Notes under the pieces: model-generated | Seen by the model: only the letters and a program-made list of their open reading frames with translations | Database searches by the model: none | What the model was told of the DNA's origin: nothing | Assembly: GCF_902497775.2 (NCBI RefSeq) | Contig: NZ_OZ024668.1 | Span: 1,821,826-1,885,825 of the forward strand | DNA length: 64,000 nucleotides | DNA from: Pseudomonas fluorescens | Lineage (GTDB): Bacteria > Pseudomonadota > Gammaproteobacteria > Pseudomonadales > Pseudomonadaceae | Direction: 5' to 3' | Made by a program: the position numbers and the translations under genes | Part shown: piece after piece, positions 1 to 10,422 of the stretch | Layout: every line of letters begins with the position of its first letter | Numbering within the stretch: position 1 is the first letter of the stretch

Positions 1-330
1 GCCGTTGCGCCTGACGATGCGTACCCGCGCGTTCGGCGGCTCGGCGGCCCATACTCCCCAGCTGCCTGCCGGTTCCAGATGGCTGGCGCCGCACTCATGG
101 ATGATCGCCAGGGCATCGGTATGGCCTTCGAACAGTTTGGCCAGGGCCAGGTCGGCCCCGGCGACCTCAGCCAGCATCTGCCAGCGCTGCAGGGTGCGGC
201 CATGGCCGGGCAGGGGCAGTTGGTCGAGGCCGCTTTCCCGGCATTGTTCCAGGCAGCGTTGCAGCTGACGGTCGAGGTTCAACGCCAGGGGCCGCTGGGC
301 GAAGGCCTGGAGCAGTTTCAGGGCGCTCAT
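1..330 (-). CDS. Acyl-CoA dehydrogenase-like protein, N-terminal part (runs off window)
   Basis: Only the first 110 codons lie in the window. Reading starts at the ATG whose complement ends at 330 and stays open to base 1, beginning MSALKLLQAFAQRPLALNLD. The ATG overlaps the ligD stop by four bases (ATGA), so the two genes are probably translationally coupled, with ligD upstream. The visible part is helical, with short motifs (LPLPGHGRTLQRW, then AEVAGADLALAKLFEGH) seen near the N-terminus of degenerate acyl-CoA dehydrogenase-family proteins. From memory such a gene follows ligD in P. putida; that part is inference. The FAD-binding and catalytic regions lie outside the window, so activity cannot be judged. 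Confidence 0.55.
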   Translation of the reverse strand, partial: MSALKLLQAFAQRPLALNLDRQLQRCLEQCRESGLDQLPLPGHGRTLQRWQMLAEVAGADLALAKLFEGHTDALAIIHECGASHLEPAGSWGVWAAEPPNARVRIVRRNG

Positions 331-2792
331 GATTCAACGCCCATGCGTCGACGCAGGTCCTTGCTGATCGATTGGCGCACCTGGCCATAATCGGCCCAAG
401 GGTCATCGCCTTCGGCCAGGCGCTCGCCGAGGTTGAGCAGGTTCCACTGGTTCGCACCCTTGAGCTCGGTCAGCTCTTGGCGGCGAATCGGCACCGACAC
501 TGGCAGCCCGTCGCGGGCGCGGATTGAATAGGCGCAAACCGTGGTGGCGCCTTTGCCGTTGCGCAGGTAATCGATGAAGATCCGCCCGACCCGATTCTTC
601 GGCCCGGACACCGCCGACAGGCGCTCGGGGAACAGCCCGGCCAGGTGCTGGACCATGGCTTGGCTGAAGCCCTTGACCTCGTCCCAGCTGGCACGCCGGG
701 TCAGCGGCACGACGATGTGCATGCCCTTGCCGCCGCTGGTCTTGAGGAATGATTGCAGGCCCAGTTCGTCGAGCAGTGCCAGGGTCAACTGGGTGGCCTC
801 AAGCATGGCTTTCCACGGCAGCGCCGGGTCCGGGTCGAGGTCGAGGATCAAACGGTCGGGTTTGTCGAAGTCCTTGGCGGTGGCGTTCCAGGTGTGCAGT
901 TCGAGGGTGTTCATCTGCACTGCGCCGAGCAGGGTCTGGGCCTGGTCGATGATCATCAGCGCCTGGCCGGCTTCGGCCTTGTCGTGGCTCTCAAGGCCGG
1001 GGATGTTCAGTTGTGCGGCGTTCTTCTGGAAGAACAGCTCGCCGGCCAGGCCATCCGGGGCCCGCACCAGTGCCACCGGGCGACGCTTGAGATGCGGCAG
1101 GATCCACTCGGCGACCAGGGCGTAGTACTCGGCGACCTGGCGCTTGGTAGTGCCGGTGCTGGCGTCGATGATGCGTTCGGGGTGGGTCAGGTGCAGGTCG
1201 GAGGTTTTACGTGCCGGGGTTTTCACGGGCTGCTCCAGGCCGATGGCCTTGGCCGGTTTGTCGTCGCGCAGGCCATGGAACACCGAATGGCGCACCACGC
1301 CGTCGCGGGTCATCTGCGCATAGGCGACCTCGGCCAGCAGCCTTGGCTTGAGCCAGTGCACTCCTTTGGCCTCGGCGCCGGTGGGCGGCTTGCCGAACTG
1401 CGGTTTGGCGACTTCAAGCGGCGTCAGGCGCTGATGAAGATGGGCCAGGGTCGTGCTGTTGAACCCGCTGCCGACCTTGCCGGCATAGCGCAGCGCGCCG
1501 CTGTCATCGTGCAGGGCCAGCAGCAGCGCGCCAAAGGCTTCACGCGAGCCCTTGGGGTCGGTATAGCCGACGATGACGAACTCCTGGCGCTGCTTGCACT
1601 TGAGCTTGATCCAGTCGCTGCTGCGCCGGTTGAGGTAGCTGCTGCCCAGGCGTTTGCCGATCAGGCCTTCCATTTGCATCTTGCAGGCGCTGTCGAGCAG
1701 CGACTCGACGCTTTGCGCAAAGTCGGCAGAAAAGCGCAGGCGTTTGTCATCGGCCTTCTCCAACACCTTCTCTAGCCCAGCACGGCGTTGCTCCAACGGG
1801 CATGTGCGCAGGTCCATGCCGTTGAGGTAGGGCAGGTCGAACAGGTAGTAGATGATCTGCTCGTCGCGGGCCTGGTCGAAGGCATTCTGCAGCGCCTGGA
1901 AATCTGCCACGCCGTGCTCGTTGGCCACCACCATCTCGCCATCGAGCCAGGCCGCTTGCACGCCGAGCTTGCCCAGGGCCTTGGCCTGTCTGGGCAGCTT
2001 GGCGGTCCAGTCATGGCCGTTGCGGGTGAACAGGCGGACATCGTCACCGTCGATGCGGGCGAGGATGCGGTAGCCGTCGAATTTCACTTCGTAGCGCCAG
2101 TCGCCTTCGGGTGGGGTCTCTACCAACGTGGCCAGCTCTGGTTTGAGCGAGTCGGGCAGGGCGGCTTTCCTGGCACCGCTGAGCGTGGTCTTGCTGGTGG
2201 TTTTGCTTGCCGCAGCCTTGGGTTTGCGCGCGATCAGGGTACGTTCGCTGAGCACGCTATCGGGCTCGGCTTGGAGGATGTCGTAGTCGCCCTGCGGTCG
2301 CGCCTGGGCATCGTCGGACTTGATCAGCAGCCACTGCTCCTTCTTGCCGGCCAGGTGGGTGCGAAACAGGTTCCAGATGCCCGACAGCTTCTCGCCCTGC
2401 AGACGAAAGCGCAGCTTGCCCTGGGCATAGGCCTTGTGCGGATCTTCTTCGGGGATCCACACGCCACGGTCCCAGACGATCACGTCGCCGGCGCCGTAAT
2501 GGCCCTCGGGGATATGGCCTTCGAAGTCGGCATAGTCCAGCGGGTGGTCTTCGACATGTACGGCCAGGCGCCGGACTTTCGGGTCGAGCGACGGGCCCTT
2601 GGGGATGGCCCAGCTTTTCAGGGTGCCGTCCAGCTCCAGGCGAAAGTCATAGTGCAGGTGGCTGGCGTCGTGCTTCTGGATGCAGTACTGCAGGGCGTGC
2701 GCGGCTTTTTTGCCGGTGCGGCGATTGCCTGCGGGCTCCGGACTGGCGTCGAAATTGCGCTTGCGCGCGTACTCCTGCAACGGCTTGGCCAT
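327..2792 (-). CDS. ligD: ATP-dependent multifunctional DNA ligase LigD (NHEJ)
   Basis: Bacterial non-homologous end-joining enzyme of 821 residues, the usual size for Pseudomonas LigD. Domain order is phosphoesterase, ligase, polymerase. Residues about 1-190 carry the 3'-phosphoesterase signatures (HDASHLHYDFRLE, EGHYGAGDVIVWD). The ligase domain has the adenylation motif KFDGYR near residue 236, and the AEP-type polymerase fills about 540-821 (LILDLDPDP, SGGKGMHIVVPL). It seals double-strand breaks together with Ku, whose gene is not in this window. The downstream acyl-CoA-dehydrogenase-like gene overlaps its stop by 4 bp. Product identity is very secure. Confidence 0.96.
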   Translation of the reverse strand: MAKPLQEYARKRNFDASPEPAGNRRTGKKAAHALQYCIQKHDASHLHYDFRLELDGTLKSWAIPKGPSLDPKVRRLAVHVEDHPLDYADFEGHIPEGHYGAGDVIVWDRGVWIPEEDPHKAYAQGKLRFRLQGEKLSGIWNLFRTHLAGKKEQWLLIKSDDAQARPQGDYDILQAEPDSVLSERTLIARKPKAAASKTTSKTTLSGARKAALPDSLKPELATLVETPPEGDWRYEVKFDGYRILARIDGDDVRLFTRNGHDWTAKLPRQAKALGKLGVQAAWLDGEMVVANEHGVADFQALQNAFDQARDEQIIYYLFDLPYLNGMDLRTCPLEQRRAGLEKVLEKADDKRLRFSADFAQSVESLLDSACKMQMEGLIGKRLGSSYLNRRSSDWIKLKCKQRQEFVIVGYTDPKGSREAFGALLLALHDDSGALRYAGKVGSGFNSTTLAHLHQRLTPLEVAKPQFGKPPTGAEAKGVHWLKPRLLAEVAYAQMTRDGVVRHSVFHGLRDDKPAKAIGLEQPVKTPARKTSDLHLTHPERIIDASTGTTKRQVAEYYALVAEWILPHLKRRPVALVRAPDGLAGELFFQKNAAQLNIPGLESHDKAEAGQALMIIDQAQTLLGAVQMNTLELHTWNATAKDFDKPDRLILDLDPDPALPWKAMLEATQLTLALLDELGLQSFLKTSGGKGMHIVVPLTRRASWDEVKGFSQAMVQHLAGLFPERLSAVSGPKNRVGRIFIDYLRNGKGATTVCAYSIRARDGLPVSVPIRRQELTELKGANQWNLLNLGERLAEGDDPWADYGQVRQSISKDLRRRMGVES

Positions 2793-2895
2793 GGCGGTTT
2801 CCTGCAGCTTTTGGGCGGGTCCTCAGCATTGGGATAGGGCGGCAGGGGTGGGAGTTCAATCGGCTTTTGTTCGAGGTGGCACTGCTGCGCACCCC

Positions 2896-2933
2896 ATCGC
2901 CGGCAAGGCCGGCGATCGACCGCGAAGCGGTCG
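2896..2933. repeat. Tandem hairpins, REP-like, downstream of the EF-G gene
   Basis: Two adjacent inverted repeats: ATCGCCGGC (2896-2904) with GCCGGCGAT (2908-2916), and CGACCGC (2917-2923) with GCGGTCG (2927-2933). They sit in the 146-bp gap between the EF-G stop and the ligD start. They resemble Pseudomonas REP elements and could terminate or stabilise the EF-G transcript. There is no T-tract, so a classical intrinsic terminator is not shown. Confidence 0.6.
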
Positions 2934-2938
2934 CCGTA

Positions 2939-5044
2939 TCAGCCTTGTTTCTTGATGATCGCCTCACTGATGCTCGCCGGCGCTTCGGCGTACTTGGTGA
3001 ACTCCATGGTGTAGCTGGCCCGGCCCTGGGTCATGGAGCGCATCTGGGTGGAGTAGCCGAACATCTCGCCCAACGGTACTTCGGCGCGTACTACCTTGCC
3101 CGCCGGGGTCTCGCCGCCTTCCTGGATCATCCCGCGGCGCCGGCTCAAGTCGCCCATGATGTCGCCCTGGTACTCCTCGGGGGTCACCACCTCGACTTTC
3201 ATCACCGGTTCCAGCAGCACCGCGCCGCCTTTTTCCTTCAGCTGTTTGGTGGCCATGGAGGCGGCGACCTTGAAAGCCATTTCGTTGGAGTCGACGTCGT
3301 GGTACGAGCCATCGAACACCGTCGCTTTCAGGCCAATCAACGGATACCCGGCCACCACACCGTTCTGCATCTGCTCTTCAATGCCTTTCTGGATTGCCGG
3401 GATGTACTCGCGGGGCACCACGCCACCGACCACTTCGTTGACGAATTCCAGGCCTTCCTTGCCTTCTGCCCCCGGGGCGAAGCGGATCCAGCAATGGCCG
3501 TACTGACCACGGCCACCCGACTGGCGCACGAACTTGCCTTCGATCTCGCAGGTCTTGGTGATTTTTTCGCGGTAGGCCACCTGCGGTTTGCCGATATTGG
3601 CCTCGACGCCGAACTCGCGGCGCATGCGGTCGACGATGATGTCCAGGTGCAATTCGCCCATGCCGGAGATGATCGTCTGCGCCGTCTCTTCATCGGTGCG
3701 CACGCGAAACGAGGGATCTTCCTGGGCCAGCTTGCTCAGGGCAATGCCCATTTTCTCCTGGTCGGCCTTGGTTTTCGGCTCCACCGCCACCGAGATCACC
3801 GGGTCGGGGAAGTCCATGCGTTCGAGGATGATCGGCTGATTGATATCGCACAGGGTGTCGCCGGTGGTGACGTCCTTCATGCCGATCAGCGCGGCGATGT
3901 CGCCAGCGCACACGTCCTTGATCTCGGCGCGCTGGTTGGCGTGCATCTGCACCATGCGGCCGATGCGTTCCTTCTTGCCCTTGACCGAGTTGAGCACGGC
4001 GTTGCCGGAGCTGAGCACGCCGGAGTAGACCCGGGCGAAGGTCAGGGTGCCGACGAAGGGGTCGGTGGCGATCTTGAACGCCAACGCCGAGAACGGTTCG
4101 TTGTCGTCGGCATGGCGCTCCAGGTGCCTGTCTTCGTGGTCCGGGTCGGTGCCATGGATGGCCGGGATTTCCGACGGCGCCGGCAGGTAGTCGATCACCG
4201 CATCGAGCATCAGCGGCACCCCCTTGTTCTTGAAGGACGAGCCGCAGATCGCCGGGACGATCTGGTTGTCCAGGGTGCGCTGGCGCAGGCCGGCCTTGAT
4301 CTGCTCGTTACTCAGCTCCCGGCCGTCGAGGTACAGCTCCATGAACTCGTCATTGGCCTCGGCGGCGGCCTCGATCATGTGCGCGCGCCATTCGTTGGCA
4401 AGCGCGAGCATCTCGGCCGGAATCTCTTCTTCGCGGTAGCTGGTGCCCTGGTCGTCCTCGTTCCAGTAGATGGCCTTCATCTTCACCAGGTCGATCTGGC
4501 CGATGAAGTGCTCTTCACTGCCGATGGCCAGCTGGATCGGTACCGGGTGGTGGCCCAGGCGCTTGTCGATCTGCTTGACCACCTTCAGGAAATCAGCGCC
4601 CTGGCGGTCCATCTTGTTGACGTAGGCCAGGCGCGGCACGTGGTACTTGTTGGCCTGGCGCCAGACCGTCTCCGATTGCGGCTCGACGCCGTCGGCACCG
4701 CTGAACACCACCACCGCGCCGTCGAGCACGCGCAGCGAGCGCTCCACTTCGATGGTGAAGTCGACGTGGCCGGGGGTGTCGATGATGTTGAAGCGGTATT
4801 TGTCCGGAAACTGTTTGGTCGAGCCCTGCCAGAACGCCGTGGTCGCCGCCGAGGTGATGGTGATGCCGCGTTCCTGCTCCTGGGCCATCCAGTCCATGGT
4901 CGCGGCGCCGTCGTGCACCTCGCCCATCTTGTGGTTGACCCCGGTGTAAAACAGGATGCGCTCGGTGGTGGTGGTCTTGCCGGCGTCAACATGGGCGACG
5001 ATGCCGATGTTGCGGTACAGCTCGATGGGGGTGGTGCGCGCCAT
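2939..5044 (-). CDS. fusB: Elongation factor G, second copy (FusB/FusA2 type)
   Basis: GTPase of 701 residues that drives translocation or ribosome recycling. The G-domain motifs are clear: AHVDAGKTT (P-loop, residues about 17-25), DTPGH, NKMD. They are followed by the domain II-V signatures, including [11 protein letters not shown] and a C-terminal [19 protein letters not shown]. It does not lie in a str operon: no rpsL, rpsG or tufA is near, so it is probably the second EF-G that Pseudomonas species carry. The gene looks monocistronic, with the ligD start 146 bp beyond its stop. Division of labour between the two EF-Gs cannot be read from this sequence. Confidence 0.93.
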   Translation of the reverse strand: MARTTPIELYRNIGIVAHVDAGKTTTTERILFYTGVNHKMGEVHDGAATMDWMAQEQERGITITSAATTAFWQGSTKQFPDKYRFNIIDTPGHVDFTIEVERSLRVLDGAVVVFSGADGVEPQSETVWRQANKYHVPRLAYVNKMDRQGADFLKVVKQIDKRLGHHPVPIQLAIGSEEHFIGQIDLVKMKAIYWNEDDQGTSYREEEIPAEMLALANEWRAHMIEAAAEANDEFMELYLDGRELSNEQIKAGLRQRTLDNQIVPAICGSSFKNKGVPLMLDAVIDYLPAPSEIPAIHGTDPDHEDRHLERHADDNEPFSALAFKIATDPFVGTLTFARVYSGVLSSGNAVLNSVKGKKERIGRMVQMHANQRAEIKDVCAGDIAALIGMKDVTTGDTLCDINQPIILERMDFPDPVISVAVEPKTKADQEKMGIALSKLAQEDPSFRVRTDEETAQTIISGMGELHLDIIVDRMRREFGVEANIGKPQVAYREKITKTCEIEGKFVRQSGGRGQYGHCWIRFAPGAEGKEGLEFVNEVVGGVVPREYIPAIQKGIEEQMQNGVVAGYPLIGLKATVFDGSYHDVDSNEMAFKVAASMATKQLKEKGGAVLLEPVMKVEVVTPEEYQGDIMGDLSRRRGMIQEGGETPAGKVVRAEVPLGEMFGYSTQMRSMTQGRASYTMEFTKYAEAPASISEAIIKKQG

Positions 5045-5116
5045 GAGGGGTCACCTGTGTGTGATGCACAAGAAGAGGGTATTCCCAAGGTAGCAGAAGT
5101 GCGGCGCCTTGCACGG

Positions 5117-5151
5117 CAGGCCATGGCTGAAGCAGGTTCATCCATGGCCTG
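5117..5151. repeat. Inverted repeat CAGGCCATGG / CCATGGCCTG upstream of EF-G and dsdA
   Basis: A perfect 10-bp inverted repeat (5117-5126 and 5142-5151, 15-bp loop) lies in the 176-bp divergent gap between the EF-G gene and dsdA. It could be an operator or a transcribed hairpin. No family-specific motif is recognised. Confidence 0.45.
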
Positions 5152-5220
5152 AGTAACCATCGGTTGTAAAGCATCTGGGGCTGACGCTTAATCGTTCTAT
5201 CCGCCTGATGGAGTCGCCCA

Positions 5221-6573
5221 ATGCCGCTGGAAAAATCCGTTAATGCCTGGTGTCAGAGTCATCCGTTGATCGCCGATCTGGTGGCGTTGCGCCCGACCAG
5301 CTGGTTCAACCCGGCCCTGGCGCCGAGCGCCGAGGCCCTGGGTGACGTGGCACTGAGCGCCGAGGACATCCGTGAGGCCAGCGCCAGGCTCGAGCGCTTT
5401 GCCCCGTTCATCGCCTCGGCCTTCCCCGAGACCGAGCCCAGCGCCGGCATCATCGAATCGCCGTTGTTGCCGCTGCCCGCGCTGCAGGCGGTGCTCTGCG
5501 CCGAACAGCAGTTGCCGCCAAGCGGCGCCCTGTGGCTCAAGGCCGACAACCTGCTGCCGATTTCCGGCTCGATCAAGGCCCGCGGCGGCATCTATGAAGT
5601 GCTCAAGCACGCCGAAGACCTGGCCCTGGCCGGTGGCCTGCTGCAGCTGGGCGACAGCTACGCCAAGCTCGACAGCGATCAGGCCCGGGCGTTCTTCGGC
5701 CAGTACAGCGTGGCGGTCGGCTCCACCGGCAACCTCGGCTTGTCGATCGGCATCATCAGTGCGCGCCTGGGCTTCAAGGCCACGGTGCATATGTCGGCCG
5801 ATGCCCGCCAGTGGAAGAAGGACCGCCTGCGCGCCTGCGGCGTCGAGGTGCGCGAGTACAGCGCCGACTACAGCGTGGCGGTGGAGCAGGGGCGCCAGGA
5901 GGCCGAGGCCGATGCGCATTGTCATTTCGTCGATGATGAGAACTCGCTGAACCTGTTCCTCGGTTACGCCGTGGCCGCCGAGCGCCTGCAGCGTCAACTG
6001 GCGGAGCAGGGCATCGCGGTGGACGCCGAGCATCCGCTGTTCGTCTACCTGCCCTGTGGCGTCGGCGGTGGCCCTGGCGGCGTGGCCTTCGGCCTCAAGC
6101 ATATCTTCGGCGATGCGGTGCATTGCCTGTTCGCCGAGCCGACCCACTCGCCGTGCATGTTCCTCGGCGTGTACACCGGCCTACACGACGGGGTGTCGGT
6201 GTACGACTTCGGCATCGACAACCTGACCGCCGCCGACGGCCTGGCGGTGGGCCGGCCCTCGGGCTTTGTCGGCCGCTCGCTGCAGCGCCTGATCGACGGC
6301 TACTACACCGTCAGCGATGCCACCCTGTACCGCCAGTTGGCGCAGATGCAGGCGTGTGAAGGTATCGAGCTCGAGCCGTCGGCGCTGGCCGGGCTGGCGG
6401 GTATGTCTTACGTGCTGCAGGAGCAGCAAGGCTACCGTCAGCGCCTGGGCTTGACCGATGAGCGCCTGGCCCGCGCCACCCACCTGGTCTGGGGCACCGG
6501 TGGCAGCATGGTGCCGCGCGACGAGATGGACCGTTACCTGGCCAGGGGCCGCGCTGAACTGGCCGGCAATTGA
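5221..6573 (+). CDS. dsdA: D-serine dehydratase
   Basis: PLP enzyme of 450 residues (E. coli DsdA is about 440) that converts D-serine to pyruvate and ammonia. The Schiff-base lysine is Lys119 in [16 protein letters not shown], and the phosphate-binding glycine loops [11 protein letters not shown] and [10 protein letters not shown] are present, as is the C-terminal WGTGGSMVP. The ATG is preceded by GGAG at a workable distance. The LysR gene that follows starts inside its stop codon (ATGA), so the two are coupled. There is no DsdX-type permease here, so uptake must be encoded elsewhere. Confidence 0.95.
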   Translation: MPLEKSVNAWCQSHPLIADLVALRPTSWFNPALAPSAEALGDVALSAEDIREASARLERFAPFIASAFPETEPSAGIIESPLLPLPALQAVLCAEQQLPPSGALWLKADNLLPISGSIKARGGIYEVLKHAEDLALAGGLLQLGDSYAKLDSDQARAFFGQYSVAVGSTGNLGLSIGIISARLGFKATVHMSADARQWKKDRLRACGVEVREYSADYSVAVEQGRQEAEADAHCHFVDDENSLNLFLGYAVAAERLQRQLAEQGIAVDAEHPLFVYLPCGVGGGPGGVAFGLKHIFGDAVHCLFAEPTHSPCMFLGVYTGLHDGVSVYDFGIDNLTAADGLAVGRPSGFVGRSLQRLIDGYYTVSDATLYRQLAQMQACEGIELEPSALAGLAGMSYVLQEQQGYRQRLGLTDERLARATHLVWGTGGSMVPRDEMDRYLARGRAELAGN

Positions 6574-7508
6574 CCATGCTCAACCTGCCTGATCGCCTTG
6601 CTACCCGCTTGAACGGCGCCCAGTTCGCCAACTTGCACACCTTTCTGGCGGTCGCCCGGCACCTGAGTTTCAGCCAGGCGGCGCAGGAGCTGTGCCTGAC
6701 CGCCAGTGCCGTCAGCCACCGCATTGCGCGCCTGGAGCAGGCCCTGGCGCTGCGCCTGTTCGAGCGCCTGACCCGGCGCATTCGCCTGACCACCGAGGGC
6801 GAGCGCCTCTATCAAGTGCTGCAAGGTTTGGAAGCGCAACTGCAGGAAGCCCTGCAACCGTCGACTGAAGAAGTCAGCGGTGCCCTGAGCCTGTATGTGC
6901 GGCCATCGCTGGCCCAGCACTGGCTGGTGCCGCGCCTGGCGGATTTCCAGCAGCGCTATCCGCAGGTCAGCCTGGACATCCGCACCGGCAACGACCCGGT
7001 GGACTTTCGTACCCGCCCGGTGGACCTGGCCTTGCTGTATGGCCATGGCGAGTTTCCCGGGCTGGCCAGTCAACTGCTGATGGATGAGCGCGTCGCCCCG
7101 GTGTGCAGCCCGCAGTACGCCGAACGCCATGGCCTGATCGGCCATCCCGAGCGCCTGGCCCAGTGCACCTTGCTGCACGACGCCCTGGCCTGGGAACACG
7201 CCGCCTTCGACGTCGAATGGCAGCGCTGGGCCGGTGAGCAGGGCGTACGGCAGCACCTGCCCGCCAGCCATCTGACCTTCGACCGCTCCGACCTGAGCAG
7301 CGCCGCCGCCGGCCACCATGCTGGCGTGGCCATCGGTCGCCAGCGCCTGGTGCAACCCTTGCTCGATCAGGGCGCGTTGATCCTGCCTCTGGGCGGCTTC
7401 AGCCAGGCGGCGGGGCAGGGTTATTACCTGGTGCATCCGCCGCGGGAGAGGTTACCGCTGCGTTTGCGGGTGATGATTGAGTGGTTGCGCGAGTGTGCGC
7501 TCAGCTGA
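6570..7508 (+). CDS. LysR-family regulator, DsdC-like, coupled to dsdA
   Basis: 312 residues with an N-terminal winged HTH (about 22-80: [20 protein letters not shown], then [16 protein letters not shown]) and a C-terminal periplasmic-binding-protein-like effector domain. The start ATG overlaps the dsdA TGA (ATGA at 6570-6573); a second ATG at 6576 is an alternative start. Context and resemblance to DsdC suggest it senses D-serine and controls dsdA. Being downstream on the same strand, rather than divergent as in E. coli, it would be co-transcribed with its likely target. Its 3' end overlaps the convergent oxidoreductase by 8 bp. Confidence 0.85.
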   Translation: MTMLNLPDRLATRLNGAQFANLHTFLAVARHLSFSQAAQELCLTASAVSHRIARLEQALALRLFERLTRRIRLTTEGERLYQVLQGLEAQLQEALQPSTEEVSGALSLYVRPSLAQHWLVPRLADFQQRYPQVSLDIRTGNDPVDFRTRPVDLALLYGHGEFPGLASQLLMDERVAPVCSPQYAERHGLIGHPERLAQCTLLHDALAWEHAAFDVEWQRWAGEQGVRQHLPASHLTFDRSDLSSAAAGHHAGVAIGRQRLVQPLLDQGALILPLGGFSQAAGQGYYLVHPPRERLPLRLRVMIEWLRECALS

Positions 7509-8667
7509 CTTCGATCCAGCGCCCCTCCTGGCGATCCGACTGCACACAAGCCTCGATAAACGCCATCCCGCGCAAGCCGTCCTCGGCGGTCGGGCACAGG
7601 CGTGCCAAGGGCGCCGGGGCGCGCTGCTCCCTACGGGCTTTGATCAGTTCGGCGGCGTCGCTGTAGATATTGGCGAAGGCTTCGAGCAGGCCTTCGGGCT
7701 GGCCGGCCTTGATTCGCGTGGCTTGCCTGGCGGCGTCGCTGAGCCAGCTTTCGCCACGGCGCAGCACCTGGTGCGGCTGGTCCTGGTGGCGCAGTTCGAG
7801 GCGTTCGGGGTGTTCCTGGTGCCAGTACAGCGAGCCAGTTGAGCCGAAGATGCGGATTTGCAAACCATGGCGCTGGCCGGCGGCGACAAAGCTGGCCCAC
7901 AGCAAGCCTCGGCCGCCGCCGCTCAGACGCAGTTTGACGTGGGCGTTGTCGTCCGAGACGCGGCCTGGCACCAGGGTGCTGAGCTCGGCCGAGACCTGGC
8001 TGACTTCTTCGCCTGTGACAAAACGCAGCAACTGATGGGCATGCACGCCGACATCGGCCAGCACCGACGAAGCGCCGGCCTGGTTGGGGTCGGTGCGCCA
8101 GGCCAGGGCCTTGACCCCTTGCTGTTCCAGCGGGTGGGTGCCGAAGGCGCTGGCGTGTTCGACCTGCACCAGGCGTACCTCGCCAATGGCACCCTGGGCG
8201 ATCAGTTCGCGGGCTTCGCGAATCAACGGGTAGCCGCTGTAGTTGTGGGTCAGCAGGTGCAGGGCGGGGCCGCGGCGGACCTGTTCGAGCAGGGCATTGG
8301 CCTCGCTGAGGTTGGCCGCCAGCGGCTTGTCGCAGATGACATCGATACCGTGCTGGAGAAACGCCAGGCTGGCCGGCACATGCACGGCATTGGGCGCCAT
8401 GATCGCTACTACCTGGATGCCGTCCTCGCGGGCGGCTTCGGCCTTGGCCATGGCTGCAAAGTCGGCATAGGCGCGCTCTGGCGCAACACCATAGGCATGG
8501 GCTGCGGCCAGGTTGCGCGCAGGGTCACGGGCAAAGACTCCGGCGACCAGTTGGTAATGCCCGTCCAGTGACGCCGCGTAGCGGTGGGTCGAACCGATCG
8601 ACGACTCCAGGCCGCCGCCGACAAAGCCCAGGCGCAGTCGTTGCTGTGGGTCGGCCATGGTTTTCAT
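7501..8667 (-). CDS. Gfo/Idh/MocA-family NAD(P)-dependent oxidoreductase (388 aa)
   Basis: The Rossmann N-terminus reads [22 protein letters not shown], a variant dinucleotide-binding loop. The family signature EKP is seen here as [11 protein letters not shown] near residue 115, and the C-terminal substrate domain includes [17 protein letters not shown]. The start ATG overlaps the aroQ stop by four bases, which supports this start; an internal ATG at 8658 is the alternative. It is the last gene of a minus-strand operon with aroQ and a second Gfo/Idh/MocA gene. A polyol, cyclitol or quinate-type substrate is a reasonable inference; the exact one is not visible. Confidence 0.88.
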   Translation of the reverse strand: MKTMADPQQRLRLGFVGGGLESSIGSTHRYAASLDGHYQLVAGVFARDPARNLAAAHAYGVAPERAYADFAAMAKAEAAREDGIQVVAIMAPNAVHVPASLAFLQHGIDVICDKPLAANLSEANALLEQVRRGPALHLLTHNYSGYPLIREARELIAQGAIGEVRLVQVEHASAFGTHPLEQQGVKALAWRTDPNQAGASSVLADVGVHAHQLLRFVTGEEVSQVSAELSTLVPGRVSDDNAHVKLRLSGGGRGLLWASFVAAGQRHGLQIRIFGSTGSLYWHQEHPERLELRHQDQPHQVLRRGESWLSDAARQATRIKAGQPEGLLEAFANIYSDAAELIKARREQRAPAPLARLCPTAEDGLRGMAFIEACVQSDRQEGRWIEVS

Positions 8668-9119
8668 TGGGCGCCTCCGTTGCCGTGCTTGAGTTCACGG
8701 GCGAAATGTTCGATGGCCAGCACGTAGCCGTGGGTGCCGAAACCGGCCAGCACCGCCTTGGCCACCAGCGACACATAGGAGTGATGGCGGAAGGCTTCGC
8801 GGCGGTGGACGTTGGAGATATGCACCTCGATCACCGGCACTTCGGCAGCAATCAAGGCGTCATGAATCGCCACCGAGGTGTGGGTCCAGGCACCGGGGTT
8901 GATGACAATCCCGGCGACCCGGCCACGGGCCTGGTGAATCCAGTCGATCAACTGGCCTTCGTGGTTGGTCTGTTGGAACTCAAGCTTCAGTTCCAGACGG
9001 CTGGCCGCCTGCTGGCAGAGGCTTTCGACGTCGGCCAGGGTCTCGCGGCCGTAGACCTCGGGTTGGCGCAGGCCGAGCATGTTCAGGTTGGGGCCGTTGA
9101 GCACGAGCAGGGTATTCAT
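8664..9119 (-). CDS. aroQ: Type II 3-dehydroquinate dehydratase
   Basis: 151 residues, the standard type II size. It interconverts 3-dehydroquinate and 3-dehydroshikimate. Family landmarks: N-terminal [20 protein letters not shown] with the catalytic tyrosine in EVYG, the [16 protein letters not shown] segment, and [18 protein letters not shown] with the catalytic histidine. It lies between two sugar/cyclitol-type oxidoreductases under a divergent LysR gene, not next to accB/accC as the biosynthetic copy does in many Pseudomonas. That context suggests a catabolic role, for example in quinate breakdown. It overlaps the next gene by an ATGA, and its own ATG overlaps the stop of a gene remnant. 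Confidence 0.93.
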   Translation of the reverse strand: MNTLLVLNGPNLNMLGLRQPEVYGRETLADVESLCQQAASRLELKLEFQQTNHEGQLIDWIHQARGRVAGIVINPGAWTHTSVAIHDALIAAEVPVIEVHISNVHRREAFRHHSYVSLVAKAVLAGFGTHGYVLAIEHFARELKHGNGGAQ

Positions 9120-9237
9120 GGGTGGTTTCCAGTCAGGGCGTTGGCGCGCAGGGCGTCGTAGGTGGATTTGTCCAGGCTCAGCGCGTCGACCTTGCCATGC
9201 ACAGCAGCAACACGTGCTTGTCGGGATGGTTGGCCAT
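9116..9237 (-). pseudogene. Remnant of an internally deleted operon gene
   Basis: A start with a good ribosome site (GGAG, 10 nt before the ATG at 9237) opens [19 protein letters not shown] and then stops. In another frame, [20 protein letters not shown] runs to a TGA that overlaps the aroQ ATG by four bases, the same coupling seen elsewhere in this operon. The simplest reading is a full gene between the upstream Gfo/Idh/MocA gene and aroQ that lost nearly all of its interior by an out-of-frame deletion, leaving only its two ends. I do not recognise the family from so little sequence. A novel short peptide is a less likely alternative. Confidence 0.55.
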
Positions 9238-9286
9238 CTGTCTGTCTCCGTTTGTTGTTATGGAGGCGTAGCGCTGGAAAAAAGCC

Positions 9287-10339
9287 TCAGAGGCTGTCGG
9301 TGCGCACGATCTGGCCGTTGCGAGCGGCGCTGCTGATGGCTTCGACGATCAGCAGGTTGCGCAAGCCGTCGCGCACGCTGACCAGCGGCGCTTGCTCGCC
9401 GCGCATTACCTGGCAGAAATGGGCCAGCTGGCGGGCCAGCGGGTCGGCGCTTGCTAGCGGCGCCACGGCGCTGCTGAAGGGCTTCCACCACGAGCGCTCG
9501 GCACGCTGCTCGTAGTACTTCAGGCGCATGCTCGGGATCGACAGCGAGCCCTGGGTGCCGCAGATCACATAGCAGTCTTCATCGTCGTAGCTGGGGTAGT
9601 CGAGGTTCTCCCGCGCGGTCTGCTCCCAACTGCGGGCGCAGGCGGCGGTGTCGGAAAGCATGAAGGTGCCCAGGGCGCCGCTGGCAAAGCGCAGGCTGAT
9701 GGCGACGCTGTCTTCCACGGCAAAGCCACGGGTGGCGCTGGAGGCCTGGGCCTGCACGGCGACGATCTCTCCGCACAGCGAACGCAGGTTGCCGATCTCG
9801 TGGATCATGTTGATCAGCACCGGCCCGCCGCCGATCTGGCGGCGCCAGGGCGCGGCGTCGAAGTAGTCGTCGGGCTTGTAGAACAGCGCACTGCCCATCA
9901 CCGCCACCAGGTTGCCGAGCAGGCCTTCGCCGATCACCTCGCGGGCCTTGGCCAGGATCGCGCTGTGGGCACGGTGATGGCCGACCAGCAGCCGCGCGCC
10001 CGTTTGCTCGGCGATGGCCAGCAGGCGCTTGCCTTCGTCCAGGGTGTGGGCCACGGGTTTTTCGATCAACGCGGCGACGCCGTGTTCGACACAGGCCAGG
10101 GCGCCTTCGACGTGCAGGTGATTGGGCGTGGCGAGGATCACGCCATCGGGGCGCTGCGCGGCGAACAGTTGCTCAAGGCCTGGGTAGAGGGCAACGCCGT
10201 GGCTGGTCGCCAGTTCGGCGGCGGCCGGGGCCGGGTCGACCAGGGCGGCCAGTTCGCACTCGGCGCTGGCCTGGATCAGTTCGATATGCCTGCGGCCAAT
10301 CAGGCCGGCGCCGGCGACGGCAATGCGGATCTTGTTCAT
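9287..10339 (-). CDS. Gfo/Idh/MocA-family NAD(P)-dependent oxidoreductase (350 aa)
   Basis: Classical Rossmann start (RIAVAGAGLIGRRHIELI), EKP signature in ALIEKPVAHTLDEGKRL near residue 93, and a C-terminal alpha/beta domain with GGPVLINMIHEIGNLRSL, the usual site of the family's catalytic histidine. It is the first intact gene of the minus-strand operon that also holds aroQ and a second oxidoreductase, and it faces a LysR gene across an 83-bp divergent region. With aroQ next door, oxidation of quinate, shikimate or a related cyclitol is a plausible role, but this is inference. The two Gfo/Idh/MocA proteins of the operon are clearly different, not a recent duplication. Confidence 0.88.
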   Translation of the reverse strand: MNKIRIAVAGAGLIGRRHIELIQASAECELAALVDPAPAAAELATSHGVALYPGLEQLFAAQRPDGVILATPNHLHVEGALACVEHGVAALIEKPVAHTLDEGKRLLAIAEQTGARLLVGHHRAHSAILAKAREVIGEGLLGNLVAVMGSALFYKPDDYFDAAPWRRQIGGGPVLINMIHEIGNLRSLCGEIVAVQAQASSATRGFAVEDSVAISLRFASGALGTFMLSDTAACARSWEQTARENLDYPSYDDEDCYVICGTQGSLSIPSMRLKYYEQRAERSWWKPFSSAVAPLASADPLARQLAHFCQVMRGEQAPLVSVRDGLRNLLIVEAISSAARNGQIVRTDSL

Positions 10340-10363
10340 GGCGCTCTCATTATTGTTATGCGG

Positions 10364-10377
10364 ACCGCGACAGCGGT
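10364..10377. promoter_or_regulatory. Candidate LysR operator between the aroQ operon and its regulator
   Basis: ACCGC-GACA-GCGGT is a perfect small palindrome in the 83-bp gap between two divergent starts (10339 and 10423). Position and symmetry fit a LysR-type site serving both promoters. The arms are only 5 bp. Confidence 0.4.
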
Positions 10378-10422
10378 TTTGTGAGAGGCTAATAAAAAAG
10401 TCCCAGGAGATAATCGGGCCAG

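Noticed and set aside
2867..5152. 761-codon open frame antisense to the EF-G gene
   Set aside because: It mirrors the conserved EF-G sequence; the product is a His/Val/Leu-rich string with no domain, typical of antisense frames in high-GC DNA.
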